From Paranoxybacillus vitaminiphilus (GTDB taxonomy: Bacteria; Bacillota; Bacilli; Bacillales; Anoxybacillaceae): a stretch of DNA of 64,000 nucleotides. The stretch lies in the NCBI RefSeq assembly GCF_003259935.1, contig NZ_QLMH01000002.1:310001-374000 (forward strand), given 5' to 3'. Position 1 is the stretch's first letter; each line of letters opens with the position of its first letter. Both the position numbers and the translations under genes were made by a program. A model generated the notes under the pieces. That model saw nothing but the letters and a program-made list of their open reading frames with translations. It was not told where the DNA came from and did not search any database. Shown here piece after piece: positions 18,906 through 26,809 of this stretch.

Positions 18906-19231
18906 TTTTTCGCATACCCACACCTTTCAACGACGCGCTCTGTATAGTCTTGCCAATGAATGCATACTTTCACAACTCCATTTTCAACAAATTCCCAATG
19001 AACAGTATACAGAACATTGTTACGTTGAATTGTTTTATCATGTAATGACGTTAAATGACGGATATGCAATTCTTCCTTTAAAATTTGTTGCGCTGTCATT
19101 TTCAATTCTTCGTTTTTCCGTTCTAATGATATTTGTACAAAGGAAGGGAGTAAGAGAATGGAGACTAAAAGCCAAATTCCTAATGAAACAAGCATCTCAA
19201 TCAGCGTAAATCCATTACAATTTTTGCACAT
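18902..19231 (-). CDS. comGE: Competence protein ComGE
   Basis: 109 residues from ATG 19231, chosen for the AAGGGG seven nt upstream. It has a prepilin signature NGFTLIEMLVSLG followed by a hydrophobic helix. It overlaps comGD by 17 nt and comGF by 4 nt, indicating tight coupling. It is a minor pseudopilin. Confidence 0.92.
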   Translation of the reverse strand: MCKNCNGFTLIEMLVSLGIWLLVSILLLPSFVQISLERKNEELKMTAQQILKEELHIRHLTSLHDKTIQRNNVLYTVHWEFVENGVVKVCIHWQDYTERVVERCGYAKK

Positions 19232-19664
19232 AAAACCGCCCCTTCCCAAGCAAAAAGACAATTTTATAAGTTTGTTTGCCATAAGTGACTAAAATTGTTC
19301 CCGATTTGTTCACATTTCCATTTGGCAAAAAGATCAATGGTGATTGAAGAGTAACGGGCTGAATTTGCAGTTTGTCTGAATAGGAGCGATGAAGGAGAAT
19401 CCGTCCGAAAACACTTTCTTCCGTAATTCGGTACACCGGTTGCTGATCATAAAAAACAATGATGACAGAAGACTTATGCGTCATTGCATATTGCTGTGCG
19501 TACAACATATCATCCTTAAACTGCTCAATAAAATAGTCGGTTTGCTTTTTTTCAACGAGACGATCCATTTTGGGAATGCTTAACATAAGCAATACGTTAA
19601 TAATTGTCAAAACAATTAGCATTTCGATTAACGTAAAACCGCTCTCTTTACGCATCGTTTTCAC
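19215..19664 (-). CDS. comGD: Competence protein ComGD
   Basis: 149 residues if started at the GTG at 19664, which has GGAGA upstream; an ATG at 19655 is an alternative. Prepilin motif SGFTLIEMLIVLTI. The coding sequence overlaps comGC by 17 nt. It is a pseudopilin of the competence apparatus. Confidence 0.93.
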   Translation of the reverse strand: MKTMRKESGFTLIEMLIVLTIINVLLMLSIPKMDRLVEKKQTDYFIEQFKDDMLYAQQYAMTHKSSVIIVFYDQQPVYRITEESVFGRILLHRSYSDKLQIQPVTLQSPLIFLPNGNVNKSGTILVTYGKQTYKIVFLLGKGRFYVQKL

Positions 19665-19944
19665 TTACTTCTCCACTGCTGTCGATTTGCAGCGTATTTC
19701 CGTTTGGGCATTTATTTGACTTAATATATTTTTGATCGATTAACTCTTGTATTGTCGGTATTGTTCCCTTCTCCATTTCATATGCTTTTGCCTGAGCTTG
19801 CACCATTTTTACGAGCGCCTCACATCCTTTGTTGTTGATAACACTGTTATGCTTTGTTACATTCGGAATGGTAATAAGAATCAAAATGGAAATAATCATA
19901 AGGACAATTAGCATTTCAATTAATGTAAATCCTTTTTGTTTCAT
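19648..19944 (-). CDS. comGC: Major competence pseudopilin ComGC
   Basis: 98 residues. Prepilin leader MKQKG|FTLIEMLIVLMI, then a soluble head with the two cysteines (GCEALVK and NKCPNG) that form the ComGC intramolecular disulfide. The length fits ComGC. It polymerises into the pilus that retracts incoming DNA. Confidence 0.96.
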   Translation of the reverse strand: MKQKGFTLIEMLIVLMIISILILITIPNVTKHNSVINNKGCEALVKMVQAQAKAYEMEKGTIPTIQELIDQKYIKSNKCPNGNTLQIDSSGEVSENDA

Positions 19945-19962
19945 ATTTTGGCCTCCTTATCC

Positions 19963-20997
19963 TTATAAATGGTTAATGACTTGAAACATCGGCAATAAAA
20001 TTGCTAAATACATCAAGACAACAAGTAAACCAATAATCGAAAAGAACAGCGGCTGAATCACGCGGAGCCAGCGTTCTAATGTTTCTTCGATGCGCTGCAG
20101 GACAAATTGGCTGTAATGCAGCAATTCCTTGGCCAGCTCTCCGTTTGATTGCCCGTGGCGAATGACGAGCGCCAATTCTTTTTCATAATATTTTCGCGAT
20201 TGAATAATCCAGTCGAGCTTTTCCCCTTTGGCAAGCTGTTTTTTCATCCGATCAGCTTCAAGCTGCAGCATCGGCAAATTCGTTTGCTTCTCAAACACTT
20301 GCAGCGCTTCATACACAGAAAGGCCGCCATTTAATAAGTGGCTAAATTGGAATGCAAAAAACTGTGAATGATATAACACAACTAAGCGCCTCACAAAAGG
20401 AATGGCTAAATACAAATTCATTTGCACAGCAGGATGTAAACGTTTAAAGCCGATAAAATATAAAATGATAAGAAAAACAACAAACAAAAGAAATGAAAGA
20501 AACACATCAGGAAGAAGCAAAAAGGCATGAATGAAAGAGGAGGAGAGGAAGGAGTCCTCGGCATAAAACGAAGAAGACAGATGGGCAAATTGCGGAAACA
20601 ACACTTGTTGAACCAGCATCAGCATCATGATCATAAAGAATATCAAAAATAACGGATAACTAGACAACCTTTTAAGCCTGTTGATGTACCGGGCTTTTAA
20701 CAAAAGCATATTCCCTGCTTCGCATAAACCTTGGGCAAGATTTCCATGCTGTTCTGCAAAAAATAAATATCCGATTGTCTCGGCAGGAAAATCAAGCTTT
20801 TGCAATGCTTCATGAAGAGGAATGCCGGAACGAAGCTGCAAAAGACATTGCTGCAAATCCTGTCTTTGCGCAGACGATTGTTGAATTCCGAGAAACTCGA
20901 TTGCTTGCGCAAGGGAATATCCTTTATTAAGCAGTTTTCCTAGACGAAGCAAAAACGTTCCCTGCTTCTCGAGCGGCCAGTTTTTCTTGCGTCTCAT
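19963..20997 (-). CDS. comGB: Competence pilus membrane platform protein ComGB
   Basis: 344 residues with the two GspF/PilC domains: SLAQAIEFL near the start, and LLNGGLSVYEALQVFEKQTN then VIRHGQSNGELAKEL in the second. Three transmembrane segments sit at ~115-135, ~160-185 and ~320-340. It anchors pilus assembly in the membrane. The ATG overlaps the comGA stop by 4 nt. Confidence 0.95.
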   Translation of the reverse strand: MRRKKNWPLEKQGTFLLRLGKLLNKGYSLAQAIEFLGIQQSSAQRQDLQQCLLQLRSGIPLHEALQKLDFPAETIGYLFFAEQHGNLAQGLCEAGNMLLLKARYINRLKRLSSYPLFLIFFMIMMLMLVQQVLFPQFAHLSSSFYAEDSFLSSSFIHAFLLLPDVFLSFLLFVVFLIILYFIGFKRLHPAVQMNLYLAIPFVRRLVVLYHSQFFAFQFSHLLNGGLSVYEALQVFEKQTNLPMLQLEADRMKKQLAKGEKLDWIIQSRKYYEKELALVIRHGQSNGELAKELLHYSQFVLQRIEETLERWLRVIQPLFFSIIGLLVVLMYLAILLPMFQVINHL

Positions 20998-22052
20998 TTT
21001 ACCATCCGCCCTTGCAGCAAACGGGGGGATAAAAATCCGAGAGCAATTCCTTTTTTAATGGCATCCTGTAACGTTTGATAGCGATAGGCGACTTTTTCGC
21101 CACGCGCTTCTTGAATCGCTTTTGCAAGCGCTTCTCCATATAACAATTCATATATACAAGTGCGGCGAATTTTTCGTTGCTTTCGACAAATCGGCGAACA
21201 TTGTTCACCGCAGAACGGACACTGTAATTCAACAAGCCGCTGGGCAGTCACCGCCAGCAGCGTCTGTTCGATCTCCTGCAAGGAGACATCAAATTCCAGC
21301 AGCCGATAAATCGCCCCAACCGCATTTTTCGCATGCAACGTTGTTAATACTAAATGACCTGTAAGTGCGGCGCGAACCGCGATTCTCGCAGTTTCGGCAT
21401 CACGAATCTCTCCAACCATGATGACATCGGGATCGTGGCGCAAAATCGCTTTTAACCCCGTTGCATAGGTGATTCCCGCTTTTTCATTCACCTGTACTTG
21501 CAGCACATTTTCTGTCCGCTTTTCAATCGGGTCTTCAAGCGTAATCACGTTTTGATTGTATTTGTTTTTACATATATTTAACAGCGTGTACAATGTGGTC
21601 GTTTTCCCTGAACCAGTCGGACCAGTGAAAATCATCAATCCATATGGATATTGCAAAAGTGACACTAATTTTTTTATCGTACTTGGGAAAAGAGAGAGAT
21701 GTGATAATGGGAGAAATGAATCTTGGAAAAGAAGACGAATAACGAGGCTTTCTTCGTAAACAGTCGGCAATGTGGACAACCGCAGATTTATAATGGTACT
21801 CTCTACTTCAATTTCCATCGCTCCATTTTGCGGGCGTCTTCGCTCACCGATATCCATATCGGCTAAAAATTTAAAATGAGCAATCAGCCGTTCACACGTT
21901 TCTTTCATTATCACCTCTTTGACGATTAATACTCCGTCCAAACGAAACTGGACGACGGCATCGCGTTTGCGCGGGACAATATGAATATCTGATGCCCGCA
22001 GCGAACAAGCTTCCGTCAGCAACCGATCAGCCAATTGTTCAATCGCATTCAT
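20994..22052 (-). CDS. comGA: Competence pilus assembly ATPase ComGA
   Basis: 352 residues of the GspE/PilB secretion ATPase family. Walker A FTGPTGSGKTTTLYTL (Lys 150), Asp box, Walker B DPDVIMVGEIRDAETA and the His box LTTLHAKNA are all present, plus a CPFCGEQC...C cysteine cluster near residue 275. It powers pseudopilus assembly. It is first in the comG operon and preceded by an apparently structured 5' region. Confidence 0.96.
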   Translation of the reverse strand: MNAIEQLADRLLTEACSLRASDIHIVPRKRDAVVQFRLDGVLIVKEVIMKETCERLIAHFKFLADMDIGERRRPQNGAMEIEVESTIINLRLSTLPTVYEESLVIRLLFQDSFLPLSHLSLFPSTIKKLVSLLQYPYGLMIFTGPTGSGKTTTLYTLLNICKNKYNQNVITLEDPIEKRTENVLQVQVNEKAGITYATGLKAILRHDPDVIMVGEIRDAETARIAVRAALTGHLVLTTLHAKNAVGAIYRLLEFDVSLQEIEQTLLAVTAQRLVELQCPFCGEQCSPICRKQRKIRRTCIYELLYGEALAKAIQEARGEKVAYRYQTLQDAIKKGIALGFLSPRLLQGRMVK

Positions 22053-22084
22053 GCATTCCCCGGTTACTAAAATCTATAATATCT

Positions 22085-22246
22085 AAAACCAGGAAACACC
22101 TGAGTTCCATCAGGAAGGGATTTCCCTTGTCATCCACCTGCTGTGAAAGACAACCCGTGGATCGCTGTTAGCGATAGTCTAGTCGTGCACCATTCCTTCC
22201 ATCGGTCAGTACACGACAACGATTTTAGCAACCAAGTCTACACCTC
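22085..22246 (-). ncRNA. Putative structured leader RNA upstream of comGA (unassigned)
   Basis: On the comGA strand several short stems occur in succession: GTCGTG/CACGAC (22182-22217), ATCGC/GCGAT (22161-22175), TTGTC/GACAA (22128-22153), AAGGGA/TCCCTT (22115-22128) and CCTGA/TCAGG (22099-22114). The density of helices and the absence of a long ORF suggest a structured RNA. I could not match it to a riboswitch class I know. Direction and function are inferred. Confidence 0.45.
22210..22239 (-). CDS. Possible 9-codon leader peptide ahead of comGA
   Basis: A TTG start 7 nt after GGAGG opens a mini-ORF encoding MVAKIVVVY, ending in TGA. The ribosome site is better than that of many genes in the window. 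The frame runs into the first arm of a leader stem, so translation could affect folding. It is very short, and chance occurrence cannot be excluded. Confidence 0.25.
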
Positions 22247-22532
22247 CTTTTCATCATTTCATAGACATTATTCGCTATCTTTTTTGTTTTTCCTTCTTTT
22301 TTCTCTAAAAAAATTACAAAAATTTTTATTGTCATCCATAACATTTTTCTTGCAGGCTTACCGTTTTTTAATTGGACATAAACAATTGCTTCAAACCATA
22401 TCATACTTTCATTTTATTTGAATAAATTGTGAATTTCTTATTAACTATCAGTTAACTACTATAAACACCATTCCAATGGAAAAATAGCTGTATTATAATA
22501 AATTTAGCATGGATAGTCTAGGAGTGAAAAAA

Positions 22533-23231
22533 ATGGAACAAACTTTAAAAATAACGAATGTATTGGCTGATCCAACGCGATATTATATTTATCAGTACAT
22601 TACGAAAAAACACGGTGAAGTATCCGTTCAGGAAATTGCTGATGCCTTCAATATTCATCCGAATGTCGCCCGGCTGCATTTAACGAAATTGGAAGATGTC
22701 AACTTGCTTGTTTCGGAAACACAAAAGACAGGAAAAGGTGGGCGCCCTAGCCGCTTATACCGCCTATCAGATGATGTCATTCAGCTTCACTTTCCATTTC
22801 GCGATTACCAGCTTCTTTCAAAAATGGCGATTCAGGCGATGATGAAGCTAGGTGATGTCGGAAAACAGGCTTTATATGAAACAGGAAAACAGTTCGGCAA
22901 GGAGCTGGTTGAAAACGAGCTTGCCAACAAACAAGCGGCTTATCCATTATCGTTTTCACAAAGAATAGATATTTTAAAAAAAGCGGCGGAGACAGCTGGT
23001 TTTCATCCAACTTTTGATATTGATGAAAATGAAAACAAAATTTATTTTCGAATTTACAACTGTCCGTTTAAAGAAATTGCGTTTCATCAGCCAGAAGCGG
23101 TTTGTCATATGCATAGCGCCTTCGTGCGTGGCATGTTAGAAACTTTATTTACCGAAGTGGAGCTGATTGAAGAGAAAAACATGACAAACGGCTGTGATAC
23201 ATGTTCTTATTTAGTCATTCTCACAAAATAG
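22533..23231 (+). CDS. HTH regulator with C-terminal cysteine cluster (SufR-like, COG2345 type)
   Basis: 232 residues from ATG 22533 (AGGAG 8 nt upstream). The N-terminal ArsR/SufR-like winged helix is VQEIADAFNIHPNVARLHLTKL, with the wing KTGKGGRPSRLYRLS. The C-terminal half has cysteines in YNCPF, AVCHMH and GCDTC, a spacing like the Fe-S ligands of SufR-type regulators. It is probably a redox- or iron-sulfur-sensing repressor. It is divergent from comGA, so it could share that control region. The function in this clade is unknown to me. Confidence 0.7.
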   Translation: MEQTLKITNVLADPTRYYIYQYITKKHGEVSVQEIADAFNIHPNVARLHLTKLEDVNLLVSETQKTGKGGRPSRLYRLSDDVIQLHFPFRDYQLLSKMAIQAMMKLGDVGKQALYETGKQFGKELVENELANKQAAYPLSFSQRIDILKKAAETAGFHPTFDIDENENKIYFRIYNCPFKEIAFHQPEAVCHMHSAFVRGMLETLFTEVELIEEKNMTNGCDTCSYLVILTK

Positions 23232-23310
23232 AAAGCGATATTTACACAACCATAAAATGTACATTATAATATGTAGAGTCAGGGATTTGTTCAAAAAGGA
23301 GGGATACATA

Positions 23311-23553
23311 ATGGATCGCATGTTCCGTGTATTAGCATTTTGGACTGGGATTTTCGCAGTGATGTTCTACCTCGGCCACATGCATACAACTTCTTTAATT
23401 TTCTTTGGCCAAACAGGTTTCTTCTTGCTGTTAAGCTACTTAAAATTAACAGAAAGAATGTATATTTACATCTTTGGCGCATATTTAACGATTTTCTTTG
23501 CAGGGTTCACTTACTGGACAACGTTTATGATGGTTCCAGGAATGGGAGAATAA
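23311..23553 (+). CDS. yqgY: DUF2626 family small membrane protein YqgY
   Basis: 80 residues from ATG 23311 with AAAGGAGGG upstream. Three hydrophobic segments cover most of the chain (VLAFWTGIFAVMFYLG, LIFFGQTGFFLLLSYL, IYIFGAYLTIFFAGFTYWTTF). It matches YqgY of B. subtilis by sequence style and neighbourhood. Function unknown. Confidence 0.88.
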   Translation: MDRMFRVLAFWTGIFAVMFYLGHMHTTSLIFFGQTGFFLLLSYLKLTERMYIYIFGAYLTIFFAGFTYWTTFMMVPGMGE

Positions 23554-23556
23554 AAG

Positions 23557-23668
23557 GGCTGACCCATAAGTGTCTGACCTCATGTGCCTTTCACAATATA
23601 TCACCAATGGGATGTTTTATATATTGTGTTGTGGGGTCTGACACTTTACTTTCGGGTCAGCTTCTTTT
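23557..23668. repeat. Dispersed palindromic repeat, copy c (longest stem)
   Basis: GGGCTGACCCATAAGTGTCTGACC at the left is matched by GGTCTGACAC ... GGGTCAGC at the right, with an inner CACAATATAT / ATATATTGTG pair. A T run follows on the plus strand, so it can terminate yqgY transcription. Convergent genes flank it. Confidence 0.88.
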
Positions 23669-23681
23669 TTTATACAGCCTT

Positions 23682-24815
23682 TCATCGTCTAACGAAGGGG
23701 GCATCTTTGAAAATGTTGTCCCATTGGAGCGAAACATTTTTTTGTTGAATCATTATTTGAAAAGCCGTGCTTATTCCTCCGTCCATAAGCAACGTACGAA
23801 TCGCGCGGTTCTGCCTGCTTTGGTCGGAAAACGGATTCGGGTCATAATGCTCCGTCAAATACTCTAAAATTCCTGCCTCCAATAAAAATTCGTCTTGGCG
23901 GAGGAGTTTAACAAACTGCCATCCCGCTTTTTCCCCATACATTCGCAAAGCATCCCATTGGATATGGGTCGTTAAATCCATCTCACCGGGAAAAACAAGC
24001 GGATTCGTTATAAGCTGATGTTGATAGTATCCGCGCAAACTCCCCTCACGGCGTGCAGGCAGCCGCCATTCTTCATCGGTATATCCGTAATCAACCGTAA
24101 ATACGACACCTTTATGGAAAAAAGCGCCCATCTCCAAAATAAATTGTTTCATCATAAGCGGAATTTCAAAACGCTGCCCGTTTACTAAAGAAATGTTTCT
24201 CTCTTCTAAATAAGCAATAATTTCCTCGTTCTCAAGCGGCACCATCGTCTCGACCAACTGTCCATCACTTGATGTGATAAAAATTTCATAAAGGCTGTTC
24301 CCCTTTTTTTGAATGACATGAACAGGAAATGCATCAAACAGTTCATTACTAAATACAATTCCGCCGAATCGGGGAAAATCTTCACAAAATTGTTCGATGC
24401 ATTCGTACGAAACGATGCGTTCAGAAAGATGATGCAATGTTTCCTTTTGCTTTATTCGATGATACGGGCTTGTTTCAATCATCATATATATCAAACGATC
24501 ATATGTGTCAGGGGAACGTTTTTGCCATTCTTGTAAAACCGCCCGGGCAAATCGGCCATTTCCTCCGCCAATTTCGCAAATCAATGGTGGAATACCTTCT
24601 GTTTCCACTAATTGTATAAATATTTTCGCGAACAATTTGCCAAATACATCTGAAATATTGCTGCTTGTTATAAAATCGCCAAACCGGCCGATTTTTTCCT
24701 TTTCGCGCATATAATACCCAAACTGCGAATCATATAAAGCCAACTGCATATAATCCGAATATGAAATTTTCCCCTCTTCTGAACGCTCAATCGCCTCATG
24801 GATAAAATTTTTCAT
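23682..24815 (-). CDS. SAM-dependent methyltransferase, MidA/NDUFAF7 family (COG1565)
   Basis: 377 residues. The N-terminal ISYSDYMQLALYDSQFGYY is the family signature, followed by GDFITSSNISDVFGKL and the SAM-binding ICEIGGGNGRFARAVL (~83-98). VFTVDYGYTDEEW lies in the core. Mitochondrial relatives methylate an arginine of a complex I subunit; the bacterial target is not known. The ATG has AAAAGGAGAG. Confidence 0.85.
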   Translation of the reverse strand: MKNFIHEAIERSEEGKISYSDYMQLALYDSQFGYYMREKEKIGRFGDFITSSNISDVFGKLFAKIFIQLVETEGIPPLICEIGGGNGRFARAVLQEWQKRSPDTYDRLIYMMIETSPYHRIKQKETLHHLSERIVSYECIEQFCEDFPRFGGIVFSNELFDAFPVHVIQKKGNSLYEIFITSSDGQLVETMVPLENEEIIAYLEERNISLVNGQRFEIPLMMKQFILEMGAFFHKGVVFTVDYGYTDEEWRLPARREGSLRGYYQHQLITNPLVFPGEMDLTTHIQWDALRMYGEKAGWQFVKLLRQDEFLLEAGILEYLTEHYDPNPFSDQSRQNRAIRTLLMDGGISTAFQIMIQQKNVSLQWDNIFKDAPFVRR

Positions 24816-24921
24816 AAAGCTCTCCTTTTTTTAGTTTTCACTATTGACATAGTAATAATTTTGTTATAACTTTAATATAGTAGCTTAACTATATCCCCTC
24901 CCATTATATGAATAGAACATC

Positions 24922-24963
24922 CCCCAAAAAAGCCCTTCTCGACGTGGAGAAGGGATTTTTTTT
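24922..24963. terminator. Bidirectional terminator between yqgX and the MidA-like gene
   Basis: CCCTTCTC-GACGTG-GAGAAGGG is bounded by A and T runs on both sides. It serves yqgX on the minus strand. Confidence 0.85.
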
Positions 24964-24965
24964 AT

Positions 24966-25601
24966 TCATTCAAAGCCATGTAAAAACGGATTTGTATCCA
25001 TTTCCGCGCCGATTGTCGTCTCCGGACCGTGACCGGATAAAACCATCGTTTCTTCAGGAAGTGAAAGCAGCTTATCGTGAATGCTTCTGAGCAGCTGCGC
25101 ATGATTTCCTCCCGGCAAATCGGTACGTCCGATGCTTCCGGCAAATAAAGCATCCCCGGAAAACACCGCTTCTATCTCTTCGCAATAATACGATACGCTC
25201 CCTGGGGAATGTCCAGGCGTCTCCAACACTTGAAGCATAAATTCGCCGATTTCTAACTTCTGCTCATGTGTTAAAACATGCTGCGCCTCTTTTACCCGCA
25301 CTTCTCCCCCCATAAAATAATACGAACCGTTTAACAGTGGATTTCCGAGCCACTCCTGTTCATTTTGATGAATATAAACAGGTACGTTCCATTTATTTCG
25401 TACATCATCAACGGCTCCAATATGATCAAAATGAGCATGTGTCAACAAGATCGCCAACGGTGTTAACCCTTGCTTTTCAATATGATCTACTAATTTCTTT
25501 CCCTCGCTGCCCGGATCGAAAATAATACACGTTCCGTTTGAATGAGATAGTATGTATGCGTTCGTTTGCAAAGGCCCTAATGGAATTCGTTCCCACTTCA
25601 T
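24966..25601 (-). CDS. yqgX: Metallo-beta-lactamase-fold hydrolase YqgX (glyoxalase II-like)
   Basis: 211 residues from ATG 25601 (GGAGGG upstream). The metal motif THAHFDHIGAV (HxHxDH) is at ~57-67, with further ligands in LETPGHSPGSVSYY, FSGDALFAGSIGRTD and LSGHGPETTIGAE. Family members hydrolyse thioesters such as S-lactoyl-bacillithiol or glutathione. Gene order matches B. subtilis yqgX. Confidence 0.92.
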   Translation of the reverse strand: MKWERIPLGPLQTNAYILSHSNGTCIIFDPGSEGKKLVDHIEKQGLTPLAILLTHAHFDHIGAVDDVRNKWNVPVYIHQNEQEWLGNPLLNGSYYFMGGEVRVKEAQHVLTHEQKLEIGEFMLQVLETPGHSPGSVSYYCEEIEAVFSGDALFAGSIGRTDLPGGNHAQLLRSIHDKLLSLPEETMVLSGHGPETTIGAEMDTNPFLHGFE

Positions 25602-25708
25602 ATCGATTCCCTCCAATTTTATTTTTTATTTTTAAAGACTATTTTATATTAACACTACTTTTTGTAAAATAGGAATTAAAAGACAAACGGCATAAGAGGA
25701 GAAGAACG

Positions 25709-26134
25709 ATGCAAAAAAGACTGGGAGCAGAAGCGGCAGCAAAAAATCTTTTATTCGATAACAGGATTATCGATCAAGATCGTGAATTGCTTATTTTCGA
25801 GCCGTCCACACAACTTCTTCCCGCGAATATAGAAACATATTCCCTTTTGGAGTTAAACAATCCCGAACTTACCGATTTATTTGGCGACTATGGATTTATA
25901 TCTGAACAAGGTCGTGCTTATCTTTATCAAGAGACAGTCATTGCCTTCGCAGTCGTAGACGGAGATGCTACAGAAATTGACATGGCTCTTTTGCAATACG
26001 AAGAATACTTGATTGCAAAGGAGCACTGCAACAATGAAACCATTTATTTTATGGACAAAACTTACGAAGGTTTGATTAAAAAAGTAGCAGCGGCGTATGA
26101 TATAAATATCCGCATTTTTGACCTCGACAAATAA
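25709..26134 (+). CDS. Conserved hypothetical protein, 141 residues
   Basis: The start ATG at 25709 follows AGAGGAGAAG. It is soluble and acidic with no signal peptide. Stretches such as YSLLELNNPELTDLFGDYGF and AVVDGDATEIDMALLQYEEYLIAKEHCN show no motif I recognise. It lies 81 bp before yqgW on the same strand, so the two may be co-transcribed. Function unknown. Confidence 0.7.
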   Translation: MQKRLGAEAAAKNLLFDNRIIDQDRELLIFEPSTQLLPANIETYSLLELNNPELTDLFGDYGFISEQGRAYLYQETVIAFAVVDGDATEIDMALLQYEEYLIAKEHCNNETIYFMDKTYEGLIKKVAAAYDINIRIFDLDK

Positions 26135-26215
26135 GGAAAAAAAGATTACAATGTAAAGGAAATCAATCTTTTCCTACATATATGGACGCATTTTTGACAA
26201 AAGGGGGTAAGTATA

Positions 26216-26389
26216 ATGGGCTTAGTGATTATTTTTTCATTAGTGACATTGCTAGCGCTTTTCGGAGTCATTCGTTCATTGCGTGAAAAGAATATACTTG
26301 GATTATTATTTGGCTTAGGTACAGCTGCGGTATTCGGCTGGTTTACAATCATGACGGTTCTTCATCACGGATATCCGGTCGCTCACTAA
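26216..26389 (+). CDS. yqgW: DUF2759 family small membrane protein YqgW
   Basis: 57 residues, with ATG behind AAAGGGGGT. Two hydrophobic helices (GLVIIFSLVTLLALFGVI and GLLFGLGTAAVFGWFTIMTVL) are joined by RSLREKN. It matches YqgW by position beside yqgV. Function unknown. Confidence 0.85.
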   Translation: MGLVIIFSLVTLLALFGVIRSLREKNILGLLFGLGTAAVFGWFTIMTVLHHGYPVAH

Positions 26390-26401
26390 TATAAGCTTTG
26401 A

Positions 26402-26434
26402 AAAACACGCCTTCGCAATGGACGGCGTGTTTTA
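26402..26434. terminator. Bidirectional terminator between yqgW and yqgV
   Basis: AACACGCC-TTCGCAATGGAC-GGCGTGTT is flanked by A and T tracts and sits between two convergent genes. Confidence 0.85.
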
Positions 26435-26749
26435 TTTGTCTTCCAGTTTCGCTTTTACACTCGCCACTTTATCAGCCATACGGCGTTGAATGTCGCGGCG
26501 GTCATCGATGCGAATATTGGTCGCTACACGATCGATTCCTTTTGAAAATGGAACTTCATGAATAGCTTGAATCACTTCAAATAAAACAGGAAGCTCTCCT
26601 TCAATAATTGTGCTCATTGGCGTGAGCATAAAGTCAATTTTCCCTTGATCCTTATAGGCGTTGAGCACTTTCTGAATTTCTGCGACATACTCGCTTACAC
26701 TTGGAGAAGCTGTTCCAAGCGGTATGACGGTCACATCGACAATGGCCAT
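26432..26749 (-). CDS. yqgV: Thiamine-binding protein of the MTH1187/YkoF-like family, YqgV
   Basis: 105 residues of a ferredoxin-like fold: the N-terminal VDVTVIPLGTASPSVSEYV, then the family signature MLTPMSTIIEGELPVLF near residues 41-57. Structures of related proteins bind thiamine or its parts. ATG behind AAAGGAG. Single gene. Confidence 0.88.
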   Translation of the reverse strand: MAIVDVTVIPLGTASPSVSEYVAEIQKVLNAYKDQGKIDFMLTPMSTIIEGELPVLFEVIQAIHEVPFSKGIDRVATNIRIDDRRDIQRRMADKVASVKAKLEDK

Positions 26750-26809
26750 ATCGTTTACTCCTTTTTCGTGGTGATGTCATTTTGATTATACAACTAATCC
26801 CTTTTCTCC

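Noticed and set aside
22085-22246. c-di-GMP or other known riboswitch upstream of comGA
   Set aside because: The conserved core strings of the GEMM aptamers and of other common classes are not present; only generic stems are seen, so no class is named.
22300-22340. ComK box in the AT tract upstream of comGA
   Set aside because: A/T runs resemble AAAA-N5-TTTT only loosely, and two boxes with proper spacing could not be fitted with confidence.
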